A DNA stretch of 37,788 nt from Candidatus Poribacteria bacterium (GTDB lineage Bacteria; Poribacteria; WGA-4E; WGA-3G). Below are positions 24,208-33,277 of the stretch, in pieces. Numbering within the stretch: the first letter of the stretch is position 1; every line of letters begins with the position of its first letter. The position numbers and the translations under genes are program-made. Location of the stretch: contig PYIY01000149.1 of the NCBI GenBank assembly GCA_003635195.1, positions 1 to 37,788 on the forward strand, written 5' to 3'. The notes below the pieces were generated by a model, which did no database searches, was not told where the DNA came from, and saw only the letters and a list, made by a program, of their open reading frames with translations.

Positions 24208-26103
24208 ATGAACACGCTTATTATTGCGGTTTTGAGCTTTGTCGGCTTCATCGTCGCCTATCATACATACGGTAAATGGCTGGCGAGAAAGATTTTCGGA
24301 TTAGACCCGCAAGCAACGGTGCCGAGCCAAGAACTCAAAGACGATGTTGATTATGTGCCAACCAAAAAGGAGGTCATCTTTGGGCATCACTTCACAAGCA
24401 TCGCTGGCACAGGTCCGATTGTAGGGCCCGCGATTGCTGTTTTTTGGGGTTGGTTACCAGCGTTGCTATGGGTTGTACTTGGCTCTGTTTTCATAGGTGC
24501 TGTTCATGATTTCGGCGCGCTTGTTGTCTCACTCCGCAACCGCGGGCAAAGCGTCGGTGAAGTAGCGGGTAGAATGATAGGTCCCCGCGCCAAATTCCTC
24601 TTCCTTTTTGTTCTCTTCATGGGCTTGACGATTGTCCTTGCGATCTTCGGCTTAGTCATCGCCCTGATTTTCTCCTACTATCCTGAGTCTGTTTTATCGG
24701 TCTGGGTGGAAATTCCACTCGCTATCGCCATCGGTCTCTGGATTTACCGTAGGGGCGGTAACATCCTTATTCCATCTATTATCGCACTCGGTATCATGTA
24801 CATAGGGATGGGTGTCGGTGCTTACCTTTTACCGATTGATTTAAGTCAAATATTCGGTATTCCGTTACTGGGACAGACCTACCTGAACGTCGTTGTCGTC
24901 TGGACATTAGTGCTTTTTGTCTACTGCTTCATTGCCTCGGTGCTACCGGTATGGACACTCCTACAACCCCGTGATTTCATCAACAGCCACGAACTCGTCC
25001 TGGCACTGCTCCTATTGATTCTTGGACTCGCCGTAGCAGGCTTGACAGGTAAAGCAGACTTGGTGGCATCCGCCCCCGCTGTTGCCTCAGACATTCCACC
25101 CGATGCGCCACCGATCTGGCCCTTCCTCTTTATTACGATTGCTTGTGGTGCTGTTAGTGGTTTCCACTGTATGGTGAGTTCCGGGACTTCCAGTAAACAG
25201 GTTGAATCCGAAAGCGACGCGCAATACGTAGGATACGGGGCAATGCTGCTTGAGGGTGGACTCGCCGTTATCGTTATTCTCGCCTGTTGTGCTGGCATCG
25301 GAATGGGGATTTTCAATCGAACTGGCACGGGTGCAAACTATACGTTTGAACCTATCGTCAAAGCAGAAAGTGCTGCACCTGTCACCAATCAAGATGCCTG
25401 GCGGACGCGTTATTCTACGACCACAACGACGACAAATGCTGATGGTACAACAACGGTCGTCGGAGGCTGGGCAAGCCACAATCTCAAAGCGAAAGTGAGC
25501 GCGTTCGTTGATGGTGGTGGGAATTTCCTTGCGTCACTCGGTATTCCACTCAAGATGGGTATTGCGATTATGGCTGTTCTTGTTGCCAGTTTCGCTGCTA
25601 CAACGCTTGATACCGCGACACGCCTCCAGCGATATGTCATCTTTGAGCTCGCACAGACGGCTAACATCAAACCGTTAATGAACCGTTACGTCGCTACTGC
25701 GTTTGCGTTAGTACTTGCGGCTGCTGTCGCCTTACTACAGGGACCAAGTGGACCCGGTAGTGGGGGTTTGACACTCTGGCCCCTCTTCGGGGCAACAAAC
25801 CAGCTCCTCGCCGGATTAGCGTTCATGGTCATTGTCTTTTATCTCGTCCGTCGGAATAAACCGATCTGGTTCGCGTGCCTCCCGATGATCGTCATGCTTA
25901 TCATGCCTGCTTGGGCAATGCTGCATCAAATGTTCGATCCAGACACCGGATGGCTCTTTACCGGTAAGTATCTGCTCTTCGGTTTTGGTGTCGTTGTGGA
26001 GGCGTTGCAGATCTGGATGGTTGCTGAAGGAGTCATTGCGTGGCGAAACGCCCGCGGGAATTACCCAGAACTCCCACCGTTAGAAAGCGTTGCTGCCGAT
26101 TAA
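24208..26103 (+). CDS. cstA: CstA-family carbon starvation / small-molecule transporter
   Basis: A 631-residue polytopic membrane protein (about 15-16 spans) of the CstA family, linked in other bacteria to peptide or pyruvate uptake. Key segments are TSIAGTGPIVGPAIAVFWGWLPALLWV, GAVHDFGALVVSLRNRGQSVGEVAGR, SGFHCMVSSGTSSKQ and the C-terminal GATNQLLAGLAF. A loop of about 60 residues at 370-430 contains an unusual Thr-rich run (TTTTTTNADGTTTVVGG). The 5' gap to the previous gene is 262 bases. Function is by family; the substrate is uncertain. Confidence 0.92.
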   Translation: MNTLIIAVLSFVGFIVAYHTYGKWLARKIFGLDPQATVPSQELKDDVDYVPTKKEVIFGHHFTSIAGTGPIVGPAIAVFWGWLPALLWVVLGSVFIGAVHDFGALVVSLRNRGQSVGEVAGRMIGPRAKFLFLFVLFMGLTIVLAIFGLVIALIFSYYPESVLSVWVEIPLAIAIGLWIYRRGGNILIPSIIALGIMYIGMGVGAYLLPIDLSQIFGIPLLGQTYLNVVVVWTLVLFVYCFIASVLPVWTLLQPRDFINSHELVLALLLLILGLAVAGLTGKADLVASAPAVASDIPPDAPPIWPFLFITIACGAVSGFHCMVSSGTSSKQVESESDAQYVGYGAMLLEGGLAVIVILACCAGIGMGIFNRTGTGANYTFEPIVKAESAAPVTNQDAWRTRYSTTTTTTNADGTTTVVGGWASHNLKAKVSAFVDGGGNFLASLGIPLKMGIAIMAVLVASFAATTLDTATRLQRYVIFELAQTANIKPLMNRYVATAFALVLAAAVALLQGPSGPGSGGLTLWPLFGATNQLLAGLAFMVIVFYLVRRNKPIWFACLPMIVMLIMPAWAMLHQMFDPDTGWLFTGKYLLFGFGVVVEALQIWMVAEGVIAWRNARGNYPELPPLESVAAD

Positions 26104-26160
26104 ATCACCACCCACACAATTTCAAGGCATCAGTTCTGCCATTCAATAGAGGGTATAAAG

Positions 26161-26844
26161 ATGTCAGCAATTTCAGAAAAACAGACAAAAACCGAAGAAC
26201 TCCACAACTATCCGTTTGAGGCGGACATCTTCCGAAGGACATTCAACAGATACGTCCAGAGATTTAATACTGCTTTTATCGTTTCAGTCCTCTTGATTTG
26301 CTCACCTTTCATAGCATACGCGATTGCATGGTATTTAGGGGAGGCAAGAGTTGATGTTACAGGTTTCTTAAACCTTTTGCATGCAGGTGAATCTCTACTG
26401 TTAGACGTGGGATTTCCACATATAGTATTCGGAGTGTTTGCTTCCGGAATTATTTCAGTGGGTCACTTCGCTTTTGGGTTTATCTCAGTCGGTAATTTCT
26501 CTTTTGGCGTGATTTCAATCGGGATGTTCTGCTCTTGCGGCATTATATCTATGGGTGTTATGTTGTCCGTTGGTGTTATCGCAATTGGATATGCACGCGC
26601 TTATGGGGTCATCACTATCGCTGTAGGGAGCAAAAAACCTTTTGAAAAAAGCACATACATGAACGGAAAGGCTTTCGGAGTGATTGCAATCGGGCGGCAG
26701 GCACACGCGGTTTATTCGCTATCTTACGGAGAGGAAGGCGAAGGCGTTTATCAGTTTTCACCGAAACGACAGGATCCGGAGGCTGTCGCACTTTTTACGC
26801 GTTGGTTCAAGAAATTCAAAAACACCTTTGTTGCACCTGCTTAA
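26161..26844 (+). CDS. Membrane protein with glycine-pentad (GxISxG/GxFSF) repeats, unknown function
   Basis: A 227-residue protein with one hydrophobic segment at about 38-59, then a striking repeat tract at 91-156. Glycines fall exactly five residues apart at 91, 96, 101, 106, 111, 116 and 121, then at 127, 132, 138, 143 and 149, in the pattern G.FAFGFISVG.FSFGVISIG. The I-S-x-G and F-x-F-G pieces alternate. No known enzyme motif is seen; the regular spacing could form a beta-solenoid or a membrane-buried glycine stack. A charged end (YSLSYGEEGEG) follows. It lies 57 bases after the carrier gene. Confidence 0.7.
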   Translation: MSAISEKQTKTEELHNYPFEADIFRRTFNRYVQRFNTAFIVSVLLICSPFIAYAIAWYLGEARVDVTGFLNLLHAGESLLLDVGFPHIVFGVFASGIISVGHFAFGFISVGNFSFGVISIGMFCSCGIISMGVMLSVGVIAIGYARAYGVITIAVGSKKPFEKSTYMNGKAFGVIAIGRQAHAVYSLSYGEEGEGVYQFSPKRQDPEAVALFTRWFKKFKNTFVAPA

Positions 26845-26996
26845 AGCGATCCCTTTTCTGAAGGGTGTGTAAATATTTTGTCAAGTGTTCAAATTGAGAG
26901 AGGTCTGTAAAAATTTTATTGCTACAACACACGGTGGATGTTTCTCAAAACTATTCTGAGGGCATCTCACAAGTTCTTTCAGGCAAGGAGTGTTCA

Positions 26997-27470
26997 ATGA
27001 AGTTTAGAGTGCGCGAAAAGTTGAAATACATGTTTTTAGGTGGATTGCTGACCCTTACTGGTTTTATGCTCGGTAACATGAACAGTGAGACTACAGCACA
27101 ATTGGGATATGAAACGATTGATAAACTGGCCGTCAGAGAGTTAATCGTGCGTAAGGATATAAGGGTAATGAGTGATGGTATGGATCCTCGAGTTCATATC
27201 TCTTGGGACAGAAATGGTGGACGCGTGGTAACTTATGGTCCAAAAGGGAAGGGTGCCGCTTCTATTTTAGTCGCGGAGGGTAATGGCGTTCTGACAACTC
27301 AGGGGTCAAAGGAGAAGACCGGTGCTTCTCTCATGGTTAATGAAGGAGGCGGGGTCCTTTCACTTTTCGCGCCTGATGGAAAAGCCAAGATTGTCTTAGG
27401 TATAGCTGAAGGTGAGGGAATTGCTTACTTAGTCAATAAATTCGATGAAGCGCGTGTATTGAAACCTTAG
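26997..27470 (+). CDS. Small membrane-anchored or exported repeat protein, unknown function
   Basis: A 157-residue product starting at ATG 26997, with AAGGAG 8 bases before it; the longer frame from 26919 has no ribosome site and adds 26 unlike residues. A basic start and a hydrophobic segment (MFLGGLLTLTGFMLG) suggest a membrane anchor or signal. The rest is a beta-type repeat: VHISWDRNGG, ASILVAEGNGVLTT, ASLMVNEGGGVLSLF, IVLGIAEGEGIAYL, each ending in a glycine turn. I do not recognise the family. Converging gene ends 41 bases downstream. Confidence 0.65.
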   Translation: MKFRVREKLKYMFLGGLLTLTGFMLGNMNSETTAQLGYETIDKLAVRELIVRKDIRVMSDGMDPRVHISWDRNGGRVVTYGPKGKGAASILVAEGNGVLTTQGSKEKTGASLMVNEGGGVLSLFAPDGKAKIVLGIAEGEGIAYLVNKFDEARVLKP

Positions 27471-27511
27471 TTGTAATGGACTGAGAGGACTTGCTGATCA
27501 AATCAAATTCT

Positions 27512-27841
27512 CTAACCCGGTGGGAAATCCGTAATAGCTGTCAATTCTGATTCTGCTATTAAGAGCGGCATACCTCGTAACACACCGCGGTTCGGGGTAC
27601 ATATAAGATAGGTGATTGACTCAAATATTGCAACCACAAGTTCTTTGTTACGCGGATCCGGTTTCCCTACTTCTACATGATAGTCTTTGCCTCGTTTCTG
27701 ATAGGCAATACTGAAAATACGTCTATCTGAGACCTCCCAGTCCAGTGTCTCTTCCGCAAATTTCTTAACAGATGCCCAGACTTCCTCTGCTTGGGCATCA
27801 TCTTTCGCTTTAGGAATAAAAAATTTTGTTTCTGTAGTCAT
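27512..27841 (-). CDS. Hypothetical protein
   Basis: A 109-residue protein starting MTTETKFFIPKAKDDAQAEEVW. The ATG at 27841 has GAGAGGAATC upstream, so I choose it over an earlier start at 27856. The middle, RIFSIAYQKRGKDYHVEVGKPDP, is beta-rich and charged. No signal, membrane span or known motif is seen. It lies on the same strand as, and downstream of, the antitoxin-like gene (79-base gap), so it may be part of the same unit, but there is no direct proof. Confidence 0.55.
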   Translation of the reverse strand: MTTETKFFIPKAKDDAQAEEVWASVKKFAEETLDWEVSDRRIFSIAYQKRGKDYHVEVGKPDPRNKELVVAIFESITYLICTPNRGVLRGMPLLIAESELTAITDFPPG

Positions 27842-27920
27842 ATTGATTCCTCTCAAAAATCATCTGGTACAGGGAACATTGCGATTTAGAAATTCTGAAG
27901 TGATAGCACCTATCCATCAG

Positions 27921-28268
27921 CTAGGCAGCTACTTTTTCGGAAAAGTAACGAGCTAACAATTCTTCCAAATCAAACAGAGAACCATTTAAATGGACAGGAT
28001 CAATTGTTAATTCTGTTGCCTCAAGGGCAAGATCATCTAACAACTCTGATGTAATAACGGTATTGTCCAGATCAAACAGATAATGATTTAATTGGACAAA
28101 ATCTGCGTTTGTTTTCTCTGCAAATGTGGTTCCTCTTCGGTTCACCGCGTTAATGCGATCCTCAATTTGCGATGCAAGCAACCGCTTTCGCGTAGATTCC
28201 ACTACTTCCTCAAAGATACCCTCCTCCTTGAGAAAATCATCAAAGTTACCACCGCTATACTTATTCAT
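27921..28268 (-). CDS. Divergent XRE-like antitoxin of a HigBA-type pair
   Basis: A 115-residue protein. The first 35 residues (NFDDFLKEEGIFEEVVESTRKRLLASQIEDRI) match the front of HigA/XRE-type antitoxins. In the place of the usual helix-turn-helix lies FAEKTNADFVQLNHYLFDLDNTVITSELLDDLALEATEL, still helix-like and with the final helix pattern, but lacking the usual lysine/arginine-rich recognition part. Its ATG overlaps the toxin's stop by 8 bases, the toxin-first order of HigBA. The antitoxin call rests on this context and the N-terminal pattern. Confidence 0.6.
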   Translation of the reverse strand: MNKYSGGNFDDFLKEEGIFEEVVESTRKRLLASQIEDRINAVNRRGTTFAEKTNADFVQLNHYLFDLDNTVITSELLDDLALEATELTIDPVHLNGSLFDLEELLARYFSEKVAA

Positions 28269-28626
28269 TCACAATCCTCCTACTTTGACATAGATTTTTT
28301 CGATGCCGTGCCAAACTCAAATCTGCTTGTGATATTCTCCGCGATTTTTTGATAAAACCATGCAGCAGGACCATCTCCTTACCTCTGATAGTGAATAATA
28401 CCCTTGAGATACGTCCACTGCTGAGCCGACTACGAACTTCCCATAAATAGGTTTCTATTTTCCTGACAAGAGGCATACCCAAGGGCCAGTCAAATTGAAC
28501 AAAATGTATATCTCTTCCGATAACTTTTCTGTCCGCCTTATTAAGACGCTTAAGCCATTGCTGAACAGGTAAACGTCCAGCATCCGTACGAAAAAAGGTA
28601 ACACTGAGGACAGGTTGATCATTCAT
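28261..28626 (-). CDS. RelE/HigB-like (Gp49-type) toxin
   Basis: A 121-residue protein. The core LPVQQWLKRLNKADRKVIGRDIHFVQFDWPLGMPLVRKIETYLWEVRSRLSSGRISRVLFTIRGKEMVLLHGFIKKSRRIS is the Gp49/HigB-type RelE superfamily, whose members cleave ribosome-bound mRNA. The key features are ELR-like WEVRSRL and the final LLHGFIKKS..I.. with basic residues. I use ATG 28626; the longer frame from 28728 would overlap the hydrolase gene. It precedes the antitoxin gene, which it overlaps. Confidence 0.75.
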   Translation of the reverse strand: MNDQPVLSVTFFRTDAGRLPVQQWLKRLNKADRKVIGRDIHFVQFDWPLGMPLVRKIETYLWEVRSRLSSGRISRVLFTIRGKEMVLLHGFIKKSRRISQADLSLARHRKNLCQSRRIVNE

Positions 28627-28669
28627 AGAAATAAGCCAAGTCTTGAAACAATCTATCCCCGAAACGTGC

Positions 28670-29449
28670 TTACGTTGATAAGCCTTCAACAGCCGCAAAG
28701 AAATCAGCATTTGATGCGCTGAATCCATACTGCTGTTCTACCTCCCGAATAGCGATCTCTGTTGTGAACAGATTATCGTACGTATCAGGGAACTCCACAC
28801 CGGTCGTGGCATCGCGGAGTAGCACCATGTTATAACCATACCTTGACATAGAACGGATACCGTAATCCCTGCCCAACACGCACCAATTCGTTGCGAAACC
28901 AGCAAAGAGCAGATGCAAGATACGCCGCGCCTCCAAGAGTTCATGCAACTGCTGTCCAGTTGCAATGACAAACTCTTCCGGTCTTACATCAACTGCAGGG
29001 GAGACAGCGAGTTGTGATGCGAGTTTATCCCAATGGATGCCTATCCCCGGAGGTTGACTACGCGGCCCACGGTAAACGGCGTAGTCACCCTCACGACTTC
29101 GGAAATCAGAGGGTGGCCACGCCGAGGGTGTAGACGGTTCAGGCGGTTTGTGCCGATCAAGCTGAGGATATTGCGCCGCTACCGACGGAGAAGGCGCGTG
29201 CACAATCGTCAAACCCGCTTGCCGCGCAGCATTTATCACAGGTACAACGCACTCCTTCGTTATCTGTGCTGCGCGTTCTATCCAACTCTCAATGAAATGC
29301 ACGTTCCATAAATCAACAAGTACCAAAGCCGTCTCATCAACCGGCAACGGCATTTCAAACTCACGCCGGATGAACGCCGTTTCGCGGCACGGCACGTCTG
29401 CCGGTGTGCTATCCTGAAAGTAGCGGACACGTAAATCTAAGGTTTTCAT
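28670..29449 (-). CDS. Isochorismatase-family cysteine hydrolase
   Basis: A 259-residue cytoplasmic hydrolase of the isochorismatase-like superfamily. ALVLVDLWN gives the catalytic aspartate (Asp46) and FATNWCVLGRDYG the nucleophile (Cys190). The segment after the catalytic Cys (YGIRSMSRYGYNMVLLRDATTG) is standard. Members split small amides or ethers such as isochorismate, nicotinamide or peroxyureidoacrylate; the substrate here is open. It overlaps the upstream peptidase gene by 4 bases, so it belongs to the M16 operon. Confidence 0.88.
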   Translation of the reverse strand: MKTLDLRVRYFQDSTPADVPCRETAFIRREFEMPLPVDETALVLVDLWNVHFIESWIERAAQITKECVVPVINAARQAGLTIVHAPSPSVAAQYPQLDRHKPPEPSTPSAWPPSDFRSREGDYAVYRGPRSQPPGIGIHWDKLASQLAVSPAVDVRPEEFVIATGQQLHELLEARRILHLLFAGFATNWCVLGRDYGIRSMSRYGYNMVLLRDATTGVEFPDTYDNLFTTEIAIREVEQQYGFSASNADFFAAVEGLST

Positions 29450-31593
29450 TCTGGCTCCTGAAATAGCGTCTCATCAAGTTCTGCATTCAATGTGATACCA
29501 GTTACTCTGCTTTCGCTAAAGGGTTGACCGTCCACATTCTGCACAATATGATATGGCACTTTGATACCATCAACATCGCGGTAATCATCCATGAGGGTTT
29601 CCCTGTTCACAGCCATGCCTTGGCTCATCTCGCGATAAGAGATTTTCACAATATAATGTGTCTCGTCGCTAATGAAGACCTTCAACATCTCTCCAGACGG
29701 TTGTTGAACAGCTAGAACATGGGCTTGCTTACCTTGCACCTCTTCTGTACCCGCATATTGGATCGGGATATTGTTTTGTGAAAGGTTCGCCAAAAGCCAT
29801 ACATTCTCTCGGAAAACTGCATCTTTGAAACTATTAGCCAGCTGCGGTGGAATCGGTTGAACGCCCATCGGTGTCATGGCGAATCCAGCAGTGCCATCGA
29901 AGACATAAGCCATTTCGCCTTGGGGCATCTTCATATCCTGTCTAAACTTATCAGGGTAAACATAGTACGATTTGCCTTCTATCTGCATCGGTCCTGCGGG
30001 TGTATTAGCAGATGCGCGCGCTTCCATAACGATGTTTTTCACTGCTTGCAACTTCTCAAGTCCACCGTGTGCCGCAACTGCTGCCGCGAGAACTTCTTTG
30101 GCTTTCGCCATGTCCGCTTCACTTGCCTCCGGCATCGGTTCCGCAGGTGGTGGTTCCGGTTGCTTGATCTCAATCTCGTTAATCTCGCCGAACTCATCAA
30201 GTGGTCGGTCGAAACTATCTTTATTACCGACGGTGACGATAGTGAGCGTATCTGGATTGAGGTATTTTCGCGCCACTGCTTGGACATCTGCCGCTGTGAC
30301 CTTGGCAATGTTATCTGTAAAGGTTTCCAGGAAATCTGGTGCAAACCCCCGATAAGCGAGCATCATCTGTTGAAATGCGATTTGAGAGCTGCTCTCGAAA
30401 CCGAACACAAACGAATTGATAAGCGAATCTTTAGTACGCTGCAGCTCCGCCCCCGGCACAGGTGTGTCTCGGAGCCCTTTGACGACATCAATAATCAATG
30501 AAATCGCCTCTGCGGTTTTATCCGCACGCGTCTGAGAATAGGCAAACCATTCCCCCGGATTCGTATAGTAACTGGTCTGCATAATGCTACCCACCATATA
30601 GGCAAGGCCATGCTTCTCACGTACTTCCCGCATGAGACGAGAGGTAAAACCCCCTTCTCCGAGAATGTCGTTCATGACGCGGAGCGCGAAATAGTCAGGA
30701 AAATCCGGTGCCCGTTTGATACCGAAATGCCCGATGAGCATCGTCGTCTGGTTCAAATCCTTGAAGATATAATTAACAGACGGTTTTGGTGTAGCATTCA
30801 CCATTGGAATTTCAGGAAACGTAATTTTTGTGGGTTCCCAACCTTCAAAAACTTTTTCAAGTTGCGTTATCAAGGTTTCGGTATCAAAGTCACCGGTAAC
30901 GGCGAGCATTATATTGTCTGGATGATAATACTTCGCATGAAACGCTTTGAGATCGTCAGCGGTGATGCTTTCTACCCCCTCGATTTCAGGATACCATCCG
31001 AACGGATGATTCGTCCCGTACAGCAGCGCAGAGAAATTACGCCACGCGAGTTGGATAGGGTTATCGTTCCGTCGGCGGATACCTTCAATCGCCTGCTGCT
31101 TGCGAAGTTCCAACTTATCTTCACGAAACGCAGGATTCCTGAGCACATCTGCAAAGATTTCCAACCCTTTCTCAATATCTTCTGACAGTGTAGAGAGGTT
31201 GATTGTACCGTATTCGCGGGACATGCCCACTTCAACCGCAGCCGCCATAGATTCTAATTCTTCATTCAACATATCCGGTTCACGCGACACCGTACCGCCA
31301 GTGCGCATAACGCTTGCGAAGATTGAAGACAATCCGACTTTATCCGCTGGATCATAGATGTTCCCAGTTTTTATTAAGCCGTTAATGTTAAAAAGTGGCA
31401 ACTCGTGGTCCTCAAGCAGATAGAGTGTCATCCCATTTGAGAGTACCCGTTTCTCTGGGACAGGCGGTTTAAACTCGATGGGTTCAAAGGTAAGTTCTTC
31501 GTGAGGTTTCGCGAATGTAGACGGAATGCCCCATACCATGAGGCAGGCGATCAGCATCGCAATGACAAGTCTTGAATAGGTTTGTCTTCTCAT
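29446..31593 (-). CDS. M16-family peptidase-like subunit without zinc motif, with C-terminal LolA-like domain
   Basis: A 715-residue exported protein (signal ending STFA-K). Residues 45-470 form the two M16 domains, but where the metal motif HxxEH should sit (about 87-100) the sequence reads GLSSIFASVMRTGGT, so this copy is non-catalytic, the usual beta-type partner. The RRRNDNPIQLAWRNF and YHPDNIMLAVTGDF segments are typical. After a Pro/Glu linker (470-490) follows about 220 residues with a beta-sheet pattern (AVKNIVMEARASANTPAGPM, YRDVDGIKVPYHI) akin to lipoprotein-carrier (LolA-like) or DUF4292 folds. It pairs with the upstream catalytic subunit, overlapping by one base. Confidence 0.85.
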   Translation of the reverse strand: MRRQTYSRLVIAMLIACLMVWGIPSTFAKPHEELTFEPIEFKPPVPEKRVLSNGMTLYLLEDHELPLFNINGLIKTGNIYDPADKVGLSSIFASVMRTGGTVSREPDMLNEELESMAAAVEVGMSREYGTINLSTLSEDIEKGLEIFADVLRNPAFREDKLELRKQQAIEGIRRRNDNPIQLAWRNFSALLYGTNHPFGWYPEIEGVESITADDLKAFHAKYYHPDNIMLAVTGDFDTETLITQLEKVFEGWEPTKITFPEIPMVNATPKPSVNYIFKDLNQTTMLIGHFGIKRAPDFPDYFALRVMNDILGEGGFTSRLMREVREKHGLAYMVGSIMQTSYYTNPGEWFAYSQTRADKTAEAISLIIDVVKGLRDTPVPGAELQRTKDSLINSFVFGFESSSQIAFQQMMLAYRGFAPDFLETFTDNIAKVTAADVQAVARKYLNPDTLTIVTVGNKDSFDRPLDEFGEINEIEIKQPEPPPAEPMPEASEADMAKAKEVLAAAVAAHGGLEKLQAVKNIVMEARASANTPAGPMQIEGKSYYVYPDKFRQDMKMPQGEMAYVFDGTAGFAMTPMGVQPIPPQLANSFKDAVFRENVWLLANLSQNNIPIQYAGTEEVQGKQAHVLAVQQPSGEMLKVFISDETHYIVKISYREMSQGMAVNRETLMDDYRDVDGIKVPYHIVQNVDGQPFSESRVTGITLNAELDETLFQEPE

Positions 31594-33110
31594 TACTCAT
31601 TACCCTCCGTGTTTTCACCGGCGGGTACTACTGCCTCTTTTTTAACGAGTGTGCCGACGGTGCGGTTGCTTTTCGTGAAATAGGTTTTTGCGACTCTCAT
31701 GATGTCCTCAGGTGTAATTTTATACATATTCTCACGCCAACCCAAGATATAGCGCCAGTCGCCAGCGATCCCTTCATAGAAAGCCAACTGCTGTGCCATT
31801 CCGGCGTTTGAACTGAGATTCCGGATGAAACTGGCATCAACCTGCTTAAGGATGCGTTTAAATTCCTTTTCCGCGACAGGTTCGGCCTTCAGCCTTTCGA
31901 GTTCTGCGTAGATGACTTCTTCAACATCAAGGGTGGTGTGTGGCGAGCGCGGTGTGCCGTTTATGACGAAAAGATTGTCGTAGCGCGCGCCTGGATACCC
32001 ATTTATTGAATTCACAGAGACAGCAATGCCTTCCTCAACAATGTTTTTGTAAAACCGAGAGGTCCGTCCATCGGAAAGGATAGCAGAAATCATATCGAGT
32101 ACGTAGTCGTCAAAATGTGGGATTGTCGGCTTATGATATCCAATCATGAGTTGCGGCTCGGCATCAAATTCCACTTCTATACGACGTTCCCCTTCCTGCG
32201 GAAGTTCTTTCGTTGTTACTTCACTCGGAAGTGGTTGTGCCTGCATATCACCAAAATATTTATCAATAAGGGCAACGGTTTTGTCTATGTCTATATTTCC
32301 GACAATCACCATGACAGAGTTATTGGGTGCGTAGTGGATCTTGAAAAACTCTTCCGCTTTGCGTCGATTGAGCATCGCAATATCTGAGGGCCAGCCAATG
32401 ATTGGCATCCCATAAGGATGAGCAGTGAACGCAGCGGCGATAAACTGTTCATAGAGTTTGCCACCCGGACGGGTATCTACACGCATACGGCGTTCCTCTT
32501 TAACAGCTTCACGTTCTACATAAAATTCACGGAGGACTGCGTTCTTAAGCCGATCGGACTCAAGCATCGCCCACAGTTCTAACTTGTTAGACGGCAACTC
32601 CACCGTATAAATCGTGTAATCAACAGATGTGCCAGCGTTGAATCCTGTGCTACCGTGTTGGGTATAGATTTCAGTATATTCACCGGTGACAATCCACTCC
32701 TTCGCGAGTTCCTGTTGTGCTTTGAGTGCTGCTTCCAATTCGGCTATTTTATCGGCATCCGCTCTTGAGCCTTTTGAACGCTCCATGTCAAGCGCATCAC
32801 CTATCCGATCGATTTCAGCAAGTACAACCTTCTCTTTTTCATAGTCTTTTGTGCCGACTGTTTTAGTGCCTTTGAACAGCATGTGTTCCAACATGTGGGC
32901 AATACCGCGCGTATCGTCTGATTCATCTACGGACCCGGCTTTAAAGAGGATGTAGGGTGCAATCGTCGGCGAGGTGTCACGTTTAATCATCAATAACTTC
33001 AGACCGTTGGGAAAGACATGCTCTACCACACGGTCCGAGAGATCTTGTGCTGATGCTATTCCAGTCAAGGCGATAAGGAACGAGATCAGCAAATAACGTA
33101 TAAATTTCAT
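31593..33110 (-). CDS. M16-family zinc peptidase, catalytic subunit
   Basis: A 505-residue exported peptidase (signal MKFIRYLLISFLIALTGIASA). HMLEH at 72-76 in GIAHMLEHMLFKGT is the inverted zinc motif, and the downstream EREAVKEERRMR region includes acidic residues expected for the distal zinc ligand. The C-terminal half has the second M16 domain (LMIGYHKPTIPHFDD, ILSDGRTSRFYKNIVEEG). A lysine/glutamate-rich insert of about 35 residues follows near 85-120. It should act outside the inner membrane on unfolded peptides as a heterodimer with the next gene. No good ribosome site is seen upstream; a hairpin (33122-33147) lies in the leader. Confidence 0.92.
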   Translation of the reverse strand: MKFIRYLLISFLIALTGIASAQDLSDRVVEHVFPNGLKLLMIKRDTSPTIAPYILFKAGSVDESDDTRGIAHMLEHMLFKGTKTVGTKDYEKEKVVLAEIDRIGDALDMERSKGSRADADKIAELEAALKAQQELAKEWIVTGEYTEIYTQHGSTGFNAGTSVDYTIYTVELPSNKLELWAMLESDRLKNAVLREFYVEREAVKEERRMRVDTRPGGKLYEQFIAAAFTAHPYGMPIIGWPSDIAMLNRRKAEEFFKIHYAPNNSVMVIVGNIDIDKTVALIDKYFGDMQAQPLPSEVTTKELPQEGERRIEVEFDAEPQLMIGYHKPTIPHFDDYVLDMISAILSDGRTSRFYKNIVEEGIAVSVNSINGYPGARYDNLFVINGTPRSPHTTLDVEEVIYAELERLKAEPVAEKEFKRILKQVDASFIRNLSSNAGMAQQLAFYEGIAGDWRYILGWRENMYKITPEDIMRVAKTYFTKSNRTVGTLVKKEAVVPAGENTEGNE

Positions 33111-33121
33111 TATTAATATAA

Positions 33122-33147
33122 CGGCAATTTTAGCTCAGAAAATGCCG
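33122..33147 (-). promoter_or_regulatory. Leader hairpin upstream of the M16 operon
   Basis: CGGCAATTTT at 33122-33131 pairs with AAAATGCCG at 33139-33147 except for one bulged A. The loop is about 7 bases. It lies 12 bases before the peptidase ATG on the minus strand, where a ribosome site would be expected, so it might affect translation. No experimental support. Confidence 0.35.
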
Positions 33148-33277
33148 CTTCCTTTCGATATAAAAAACCCTCAGTCATAAAACGGGGTACAAGATTTTCT
33201 TATAGAAACGCCAATTTGATAACAAACGATGTGAATTTAATAAGGGATCTTTTCTTCCAAGGGCTACTTTGCGACCC

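Noticed and set aside
24000..24251. 83-codon minus-strand open frame in the cstA leader
   Set aside because: Overlaps the start of the carrier gene and shows no protein features.
29033..29311. 92-codon arginine-rich plus-strand frame
   Set aside because: Antisense shadow of the hydrolase gene; composition reflects the opposite strand's codons.
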